A stretch of 64,000 nucleotides of DNA from Alitta virens (Eukaryota > Annelida > Polychaeta > Phyllodocida > Nereididae): assembly GCA_932294295.1 (NCBI GenBank), contig OW028585.1, positions 21,304,912-21,368,911 of the forward strand, read 5' to 3'. The notes below the pieces were generated by a model. It saw only the letters and a list, made by a program, of their open reading frames with translations. It was not told the DNA's origin and did not search any database. Made by a program: the position numbers and the translations under genes. Of the stretch, positions 56,035 to 64,000 are shown in pieces. Position 1 is the stretch's first letter, and every line of letters begins with the position of its first letter.

Positions 56035-56740
56035 TCACTATAATAGTCCAGGAGCCAAGGCCTCAAATCATGCTTTTTTAGGGAATTTCATTGCCGTTGA
56101 ATGATACAGGCTGAAATTAGTCTCAATTGAAAGATAAGACCTGGAACCTTCAAAATTTCGGTTGTGTAGAGTTAAGATGGCGGGTCACTTTTTTGTTATT
56201 TGCGTTTCCATAGCAACCATTCTTTTTCTTTGTTGCTATGGTAACCAACATGTTGGAAATTACAACATCTTACCAAATAAGACTTTGAAAAGTTAATTAT
56301 ACTGCAAAGGCTAAGGGAGAAAAGTGGAGCTATTTTCCTATATAATAAAATTGGAACCCATAACAATTTTAATTAAACCAATTGATGAGGTTCCATGTCA
56401 TTTATTGGTTGATATGGTAACATGAATTGTTCTTTTGGAAATGTTATCAGTAACCGGTAAAACCTGGCTTATGCCAATATTTACAAATCTCTGTTATCCT
56501 ATGTTATTCAGATTCAAGTGTCCTGTACTGTCGCAAATAGATTATTTCTATAAATCAAGGAGACAGAATTAGTTTGCCTTTTTTTGGTTAGCTGTGTTTG
56601 TTAGAAGGTAATATCAATGTGCTTCACTTTCTTTGCGGGAAATAATCGATTTTCAAATACAGAAAATGACCATAAATGTTGAAGTACACATCTGGTGATC
56701 TGAAATGGTAATCTCAACTGGTTGCCATAGAAACAAGTGT
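56035..56740 (+). repeat. Repeat R1, left arm of a long inverted repeat
   Basis: It reads AGTCCAGGAGCCAAGG, TTGCCGTTGAATGATACAGG, TATGGTAACCAACATGTTGG, and later CAATGTGCTTCACTTTCTTT and CATCTGGTGATCTGAAATGG. The same blocks occur in reverse in the right arm. The two arms are about 4.3 kb apart. Confidence 0.75.
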
Positions 56741-57774
56741 ACTAGTGTCTCTTTTTAAACCCCTGCCATGTTAATGCACTGGTCTCATTTCCAAACAAAG
56801 GGTTGAAACAATTTGTTATGTCATGTGTTTCATGATACTGCACATGTCCCAAGAAAATAGAGATATGCAGTTGCCATGGCAAAATATGTTTGGAAATTAT
56901 TACTAGTGGCATAGAACATGATTGCAATGTCTTCCTGAGAAACTGTAACTAAAAATTGATATATGGCCAAGGAAGTGTTCAGGTATGGCAAAGTCATCTC
57001 GAAATGGGCCAATGAAAATCATGTAAAACGTCTTAGCAACAAAGCCCTAGCAACCAAGTCAACCTCTTCATAATTCAGCAATGGCAAACAGTGGGCTTGA
57101 CAAGTGGGAAATTGTGGGTTGTCAAAAAACCTGTTGCAAAATACCACGAAAAAAGTGCAGGACTATTGCCACACTTTAGCCCACCTACTTCTATGACATT
57201 TATGTTATGTTAATTAAGCTGGGGCAGCGTGTGTATTTCACACATATGTTTTCTTCACATGTCTGTTTGTATTCAAATACAAAAAATTATTGTTACCAGC
57301 AATTTTTCAGTCATTTTTTGAGTTTCTGATACATAGTCATAGTACTCGAAATAAATTTCAAATGAATATTCCTCGATGCAAGAGTCCTTCTTAACAGAAA
57401 AGAATGAGATATTTAGGAGTAAAACTAAACAACGTCCTAACAATAAATTAGAATGGAAAATTAATTATTATACATTCAAGAGAAATCCAAAAATATATAT
57501 GATAAATAATCAAATTCATCTAAATGACACATAGGTTACATTGATCATGATAACTGGAGTGAAATGAGCTACAACGCTTAGTTATCATTTCTTACCAAAA
57601 ATGATGTCTTTCCAAAAATGATGTTTTGGTCTCATTTGGTCTGTGAGTTGCACTTAGAACTGTTTGGGCTGTTGAATCTAGTTCCACTTGCTATAGTGAA
57701 ATTTACAGGCAATATAATGGAAGACTTTATTTCTTCAGGGGCTGAGGGGTGGGGAGTGTGGTGTTTCTGCTTTA

Positions 57775-57890
57775 ATATGCATTACAGAAAACGCTAGGTT
57801 TTATCAGCATGTGAATTTCATCTAAGCTCTCAAATGCATTACAGAAAATGCTAAGTTGTAAGAGCATGTTAATTTTATCTAAGAGAGCTC
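57775..57890 (+). repeat. Two-unit tandem duplication (about 60 bp)
   Basis: ATGCATTACAGAAAACGCTA at 57778 and ATGCATTACAGAAAATGCTA at 57835 start two similar units that end with TTTATCTAAG-like sequence. Confidence 0.7.
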
Positions 57891-58129
57891 GAAACATTAT
57901 TCCCCTTCACATTTCTTTTGAAATGAACTGAAGTAATAGATATACGTGTCTATTTCTATTATAATCTTTCTTGTGAAAAACTATCGGTATGATCTTTTTC
58001 TTAATATGATTTTTTTCTGATCATCAGCTTATCTCACCCTCATAATTTTTCATGTAACTGGTGGTCTCAAAATATCTTTGTATTAAGTTCTGTTACCATT
58101 GTAGAATTTTTATTATTTAGCCTTTCATA

Positions 58130-59330
58130 CGCTCGCTGTTGCCACTGTCAGACCAACTTTGCGCCCCAAGTTTGCCCGACTTTGGCAATACATGTATTGA
58201 GCCTGTGTTGCTATTTTCCATGCTAATTGGGTGATAACTTTAAAAGTATTTAAAATAACAGCTTGGGCATCTCTTCTCAATTCAATTTTGGCCTTTGAAC
58301 AAATGAGTAATTTTGCATAGTTATTTCCCCTGACTTGCAGAAATGAGAAATGTCCTTCATTACCGTGTAGTAATTAAGACCCTTAGTCTGGTGTACCATT
58401 AAGGAATTTAACCTATTCACAATGGCCATTTTGCATGGCATGCTGTTTTTATTGATTGAGCCTTTACTCTTTCGGATGCCCTTGAATTTTCTGGGCCTCC
58501 ACATGGCAAGGGCGATAACAATGTGGGTGAAGACCTCAAACCCCATTGGCTAACACTGGTCTTTGCGTGATGCTTACCCAGCTCTAGCTATCCCTATACC
58601 TGTGCTCCAGTTTGTCTAGCTCTCTAGGACTCACTCAGCTTATATTTTGATGTAATGCCTACCAACAAATAGATAGTTTTCATAGTTAGTTTTTTGCAAT
58701 TTCACATGTTAGAAATGTCCTGCAGTGCCTTGCGAGAAGTCAAACCTTAGGTCTGGTGTATAACTTTGATAATTCAGCCTTTTCTCAAGGTGTATTTATT
58801 GGAAGCATATCATACAAAGAACTTTGGAAATATGGGAAAATTAATTAGAAATTTACAGATGATAATATATTTGAAATTTGGCCTTATTTTGTGTTATAAA
58901 GGATGCAAGGGAAAACTCCCGACACAGCATTTGGTAATGTCATAATATTATGCTTTTTTTGGTGTAACTCTCAATGATTTAGCCTTTATTATTTTCCTTG
59001 AAGTTGAATTGAATGCAAATACAGCTAATACTCAAAAGCAAAATCTTGGCTTTAGTTTGGGTTTTGGCAACAAGTAGGGAGACCCAGATAGCAGTGTCAA
59101 ATTAGCCTTACATAGTTCTGTTGTCACTGTCAGACCGACTTAGCGCCCAAGTTGGCCTGATTGTGGCAATACAGAGCGTGCATTGCAATTTACATGCTAT
59201 TTTGGTGATAACTTTACATCTAAATTTGGGCTTTTCTTTAAAAATTCAAATTATAGCCTTATTCTTTTTGCACATGTGTCATTTGGTGCCTTTTTGAGTA
59301 GTCAGTCCTTCAGTTTGGTGTACCCTTTTT
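58130..59330 (+). repeat. Diverged tandem duplication (period approximately 985 bp)
   Basis: The block CACTGTCAGACCAACTTTG with CATGCTAATTGGGTGATAAC (about 58140-58240) recurs as CACTGTCAGACCGACTTAG with CATGCTATTTTGGTGATAAC (about 59125-59215). The block around TCTGGTGTACC also recurs in diverged form at 58390, 58755 and 59315. Confidence 0.55.
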
Positions 59331-59489
59331 AAAATATTTAAACTTTTTCTTCTTGAATTGTTTTCAACCACATAAAGCTGAGAACTTATCACTTGTAAAT
59401 TTGCAGGATTTATATATGGAAATGCCTGACACATGGGAGGAAAATTGGCACACAGCCATGTGAAATCTTTGACCATTTGTATAGTAGAA

Positions 59490-59910
59490 CTATATCACTG
59501 ATGATGGTAAGCACAATGCCCCGTTATAATCCATGACATTCCGTGTCTCGGGGAAAGTCAGTGATAAATGGACAAATCCATAGGAGTTGTACTGCATATC
59601 AATATGAATGTTGAAATCCCCAAGAATGACCAAACTATTTCCTGCTGTCATGAGGTCTGATAGAAAGTCTGTGAAATCGTCAATAAACATTTTCAGTTAC
59701 TCTATTGGCCTCTGAATATGGTGGTCTGTACACAGCTAGTGCATTTACTATGATGTTCTTGAAATACATTTTTCCACAAGGCATACTCAAACGATCGCTT
59801 TGCACCAGATCTCTCGTCCTTAATCTTGATGGAACTCTTGTACAGTATATTGCTAGACCACCACCTTATCTATCGTGTCTTTTTACTACTTGCATTTTGA
59901 AACCATAGTT
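59490..59910 (-). mobile_element. LINE endonuclease fragment
   Basis: The minus strand reads GGGLAIYCTRVPSRLRTRDL (about 59860-59800), then LAVYRPPYSEANRVTE (about 59740-59690), then MFIDDFTDFLSDLMTAGN and SLVILGDFNIHID (59690-59600). These are the AP-endonuclease motifs of CR1/L2-type LINEs (YRPP, GDFN). It is interrupted by at least one stop or shift near 59690. No reverse transcriptase follows, so the element is truncated. It sits in the loop of the long inverted repeat described separately. Confidence 0.75.
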
Positions 59911-61019
59911 ATTAAGTTCACAGGCATCAATCAAATAATCATTTACTGTCTTTATCCCATATATCCCATATTATCCCACATTATCCCAAAGTTTACATTT
60001 GAGAAAACAACCTCCCATAATATAAAATTGGCACCACAATGCATCTGCCTTATGGGACCTAGGTTATAAGTCTCTAGTTTACGATTGGACCTTTTGGTTG
60101 CCATGGTAATTTCTTCACAAGATCATTTACTTGTGCACTTCTAGCTGTCACTGTTATGAATATGCTTATATTAGTATTGATGATTGACTTTACCTGGTCT
60201 AAAGAAACTCATTTTTGGCATGTACAGTTTCTTTAGCTTAAAATGTATTTATATATATATGTATTATATATCCAGAATATCTTAAGATATCAGTTACGAA
60301 AAAAAACTAAATAAAACATGCTTTTTATAATCATGAATTAAAAACTGAAACAAAATCATGGCTTTGACAAGATATTGAGTCACCGTAGACAGACCATATA
60401 TGTACTGTCCTTGTGAATTCATCAGTGGAATGGCTGCATTTCCTCACCCGTTACCATGGTATTTAAAGTTATAGTTGCAGGTATTAAGTTTAAACTATAC
60501 AACCCATTGTGCAATGATTCAATGCACACTTTCATGGCAAAATAATTACCAGTACATATATAAAGTGCAATAAAGAGATCCGAATATAGGCTGATTAGTT
60601 CTGTCTCGATGGCAACCGGGATTTATTGAAATCTCACTAATTTCTAGAAATTATCTGTTTGTGATAGATGGTAGCTGCAATCCTTCATATTGCTCAGTTT
60701 AAAGTATCAGAAATTTGACCAGTATGTCTATGGAAAAAGATATTGTCTTCTAGTATTGTCTTCTAATATACACAGGTAACAAAAAAAATCTATAATTATG
60801 TTTCCATGGCAATGGTGATTAAAAACATATCCTTAATTTCTTTAAATGATCTGTTTGTTATAGATACTATCTGCAACTTAAAACTGATCAACATAGAGGA
60901 TGGCAGAGATTTAAAAATTAGACCAGTATGTCTACAGAAAATGATTGCAGAACAATTGCATTAACATGGCATGGGTATAATAACAGGTATTGGTACTCCT
61001 GTTTCCATGGCAACCACTT

Positions 61020-61825
61020 GAAATTACCATTTCAAATCACCAGATGTGTACTTCAACATTTACAGTTATTTTCCTTACGTGAAAATCTATTATTTCCTGC
61101 AAAGAAAGTGGAACACATTGATATTATCTTCTAATTAACACAGGCAACTGCAGAAAAGGCCGATGAAATTCTGTTTCCATTCTTAATTTATAGAAATAAT
61201 TATTTGTGATAGATAGTACATGATACTTAAAGCTAATCAACATAGGATGCAGAGATTTGAAAATATTGGCAAAATTCAGGTTTTACCTGTTACTGATAAA
61301 ATTTGAACTATAACAATACCTGTTACCATATCAAACAGTGAATCCCATGTAAACTCATAAATTGGTTTGATTAAAATTGTTATGGGCTCAAAATTTCTTA
61401 TGTAGGAAAGAAGCTACTTTTCTCCCATATAACCTTTGCAGTATAATTAACTTTTTAAAGTCTATTTGCGAAAAATTTGTAATTTCCCACATATTGTTTA
61501 CCATAGCAACAAAGGAAAACAGTAGAGTAAAAAAATTGGCTTGCGGAAGGCATATGGGTGATTGTTTCATCCTGCAAGAATGGAAGACATCCATATTGTA
61601 TGAATAAAAGTATTAAAGAATTGGTTGTGTATTTGGTATTATCTGCAAAAGTGGAATGGTTGCTATGGAAATGCAAATAGCAAAAAACTGACCCGCAGTT
61701 TTAACTCTACACCACCCAGATTTTGAAGGTTCAAGGCCTTATCTTTCGAATGAGACCAATTTCAGCCTGTATCCTTCAACCGCAATGAATATTCATTTTT
61801 GAAGTCCTTGGCTCCTGGACTAATA
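61020..61825 (-). repeat. Repeat R1, right arm of the long inverted repeat
   Basis: Reverse complement blocks of the 56.0-kb arm: CCATTTCAAATCACCAGATG, AAAGAAAGTGGAACACATTG, CCTTGGCTCCTGGACTAATA. Internal diverged tandem units (TGTTTGTGATAGATGG-type, at about 60655, 60848 and 61197) extend the family below 61020. Confidence 0.75.
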
Positions 61826-61875
61826 AAGAGGTATAAATATATCATGTAAAAAGGTAAAATTTGTTTACTGACTAT

Positions 61876-62040
61876 TAAGACCCCCTCACTATTAGGACCA
61901 CCTCACTATTAGGACCACCTCACTATTAGGACCACCTCACTATTAGGACCACCTCACTATTAGGACCACCTCACTAATAAGAATACCTCACTAATAAGAC
62001 TACCTCACTATTAAGACTACCTCACTATTAAGCCACCTAT
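61876..62040 (+). repeat. Tandem repeat of CCTCACTATTAGGACCA (about 17 bp)
   Basis: About nine units drift from CCTCACTATTAGGACCA to CCTCACTAATAAGACTA. It seems derived from the R1 end, which carries TCACTATAA in the other arm. Confidence 0.85.
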
Positions 62041-62189
62041 GTTGGTCCATTGTTAGACTCAAGAGGTATAAATATATCATGTTAAATAAAATATACTTAA
62101 CTAATACCATTCCACTTCTGAGACATGCAATTAAACTTTCCCAAGTGTGGTCTCTATTGTTTTTTTGGTGTTTAACTGTCATTTTTGAG

Positions 62190-62335
62190 TTTCTCACAGG
62201 CCTGCCAGGTTATGATGGATGGCATGAGCCCACACCATACTACGCATTTACCCCAAGGGTGGGATCCTTTCTTGCCTCGTCATGGACACTCAAACCCAGG
62301 ACCTTCTGGAGATAGCCAATTCCTTTAGTAAGCTT
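62190..62335 (-). mobile_element. tRNA-derived SINE, family A (partial)
   Basis: In reverse it shows AAAGGATCCCACCCTTGGGG and the tail region with GTAGTATGGTGTGGGCTCAT. The head is lost. Confidence 0.5.
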
Positions 62336-62369
62336 TTGCAGGTATATTGTGAAAAATAAATTCATTGTC

Positions 62370-63512
62370 TGCCTCAGCATTATTTTGACCATGATTTGAC
62401 GCTACAAATAATGTTTGCATAAATATCAATTTGGTTATATTAAGAAAACTCTGAATGTTTTTTGCACCATATCAAGATGATGTGAATTTGTTTAATTCTA
62501 TCGAATTCAGTATTTTTAATGTACAGCCATATTTATGGCAACCGTTTATCAATTTATCACCTCACATAACTTTTATAAGCATTGACTTGAGTAATTGCAA
62601 ATGTGAATGATTTCTTCTTCTCTTAGCACGCGCGGGCACCGTTTTCTCAGTTTTTTAATTTCAGCCCCGCATTGACAAAGATATACTGCATGTAAGATAC
62701 TGATAAATTTGACACCTTTTACATGATGGATAGAACAAAGATGAAATTCCACGCACTGCTGCACAAATCTACCTCATGGGATCCAAAAGTTTGGATGAAC
62801 CACACTTATTATTTATATATAGATAATGGCAGAGTCCACTGCCTACATATAGCTTATGTAAGCCACTTTTGAAAAGGTAGTTTTATATTGTTCAGCTACT
62901 GAATTACTTGAATTTGATGTATAATTCCTTGAATAATTGTTTTTCAGCTGAACAGTCTGCTTCAGCATTATTTTGACCATGATTTGATGCTACAAATAAT
63001 GTTTGTATAAATATCAATTTGGTTATATTAAGAAAATTCTAGATATTTTTGCGCCATATCAAGATGTGAATTTGTTTAATTCTATCGAATTCAGATTTTT
63101 TAATGTACAGCCATATTTATGGCAAACGTTTATCAATTTATCACCTCGCGTAACTTTAAAAGCATTGACTGGAGTAATTGCAAATGTGAATGATTTCTTC
63201 TTCTTCTCATAGCACGCATAGGACAGTTTTCTCAGTTTTCAGCCCCGCATTGACAAAGACATACTGCACCTTTTACATGATGGATAGAACAAAGATGAAA
63301 TTCCATGCACTGCTGCACAAATCTACCTCATGGGATCCAAAAGTTTGGGTGAACCACACTTATTAATTATATATAGATAATGGCAGAGTCCACTGCCTAC
63401 ATATAGCTTATGTAAGCCCCTTTTGAAAAGGTAGTTCTATATTGTTCAGCTACTGAATTACTTGAATTTGATGTATAATTCCTTGATATAATTGTTTTTC
63501 AGCTGAACAGAA
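62370..63512 (+). repeat. Two-unit tandem duplication (period approximately 590 bp)
   Basis: Unit 1 at about 62370-62956 and unit 2 at about 62960-63512. Both start with CAGCATTATTTTGACCATGA and end with AATTGTTTTTCAGCTGAACAG. They share most of their length with scattered substitutions and small deletions. A CACGCGCGGGCACCG segment in unit 1 is decayed in unit 2. Reading frames are not conserved. Confidence 0.85.
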
Positions 63513-64000
63513 CCACACTATATACCACATGGGCTGGTTGACATGCCATCATATAACGTCATCGGTTTTGTTTTGGTCTTTCTTTGGATGTGTATACTCT
63601 GGTCACTTTTGAATCTTGAGACTTGGACTTTCAAGTTGCTTGTATTATATGTACTTTCTATCGGAAATGGGTTCTTTTTTTTTATTTGTATCTTAGATGC
63701 TAATTATCATTTATCATGCTTTTATAGATGTCATCATGACTAAAACATTAGCCTTTCTAAACATGGTCAAATTTAATTAAAATATATAATTAAAATAATA
63801 GATATTATAAGACTATATTATCTGCCCCAACATTTCAATTAACCATGAAAACATCAACATTAATCACAGACACCCCTCATCTAAGTTTAGTAAAATATAC
63901 CAAACTTAGATGAACATTGGTATTTAAACTTGAAATTAAAGAAACACAATAATCAAGAACATTACCAAATCTCTAAACCAAAATATTCTAGCTGATATTA

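Overview
The window is nuclear DNA from an animal, most likely a marine invertebrate. It is AT-rich, the genes are split by introns with ordinary GT-AG borders, and gene density is low. Much of the rest is decayed CR1/L2-type LINEs, tRNA-derived SINEs, palindromic MITEs and simple repeats. The protein families found (Mab-21/cGAS-like nucleotidyltransferase with ankyrin repeats, PAN/apple modules, a CASPR-type fibrinogen-like domain) fit an invertebrate metazoan. I cannot name the phylum from sequence alone.

Layout. 1-14 kb: repeats. These include a foldback element at 0.9 kb, a LINE tail at 2.6-3.2 kb, a 451-bp palindromic MITE at 6.2 kb, a 1.2-kb tandem duplication at 6.6-8.6 kb, a CAGCTGG-rich patch at 9.9-10.6 kb, and a promoter-like CpG-bearing segment at 12.0-12.3 kb whose transcript I cannot identify. 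14.4-19.3 kb (minus strand): a small secreted PAN-module gene; a signal-peptide exon, a PAN exon and a second cysteine-bearing exon join in phase. An unrelated minus-strand terminal exon (18.0-18.4 kb) sits inside its first intron. 20.1-21.2 kb (plus): short cysteine-containing exon candidates. 22.6-25.0 kb (minus): a decayed LINE with endonuclease and reverse transcriptase. 25.7-26.1 kb (minus): weak coding remnants.

30.98-37.24 kb (plus): the main gene, five exons and about 990 residues. It has a helical N-terminal region, ankyrin repeats, then a Mab-21/cGAS-like nucleotidyltransferase domain with the GS motif and all three expected acidic residues. As given, its fourth exon carries two compensating frameshifts and one in-frame TAG. 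A decayed second copy of its last exon lies at 48.57-49.13 kb.

39.48-42.43 kb (minus): four exons that splice in perfect phase into a secreted protein with a CASPR/neurexin-type fibrinogen-like domain followed by a PAN/apple module; one in-frame TGA interrupts the first recognised exon. 43-64 kb: SINEs, an approximately 1.15-kb DNA element related to the 18.7-kb MITE, a 29-bp minisatellite (52.4-53.1 kb), a long inverted repeat (arms at 56.0-56.7 and 61.0-61.8 kb) with a LINE endonuclease fragment in its loop, and a 590-bp tandem duplication at 62.4-63.5 kb.

The ankyrin-Mab-21 gene may be an innate immune nucleic-acid sensor or other signalling nucleotidyltransferase, and the PAN/fibrinogen-like genes may be secreted recognition proteins. 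Nothing in the sequence shows that they act together.
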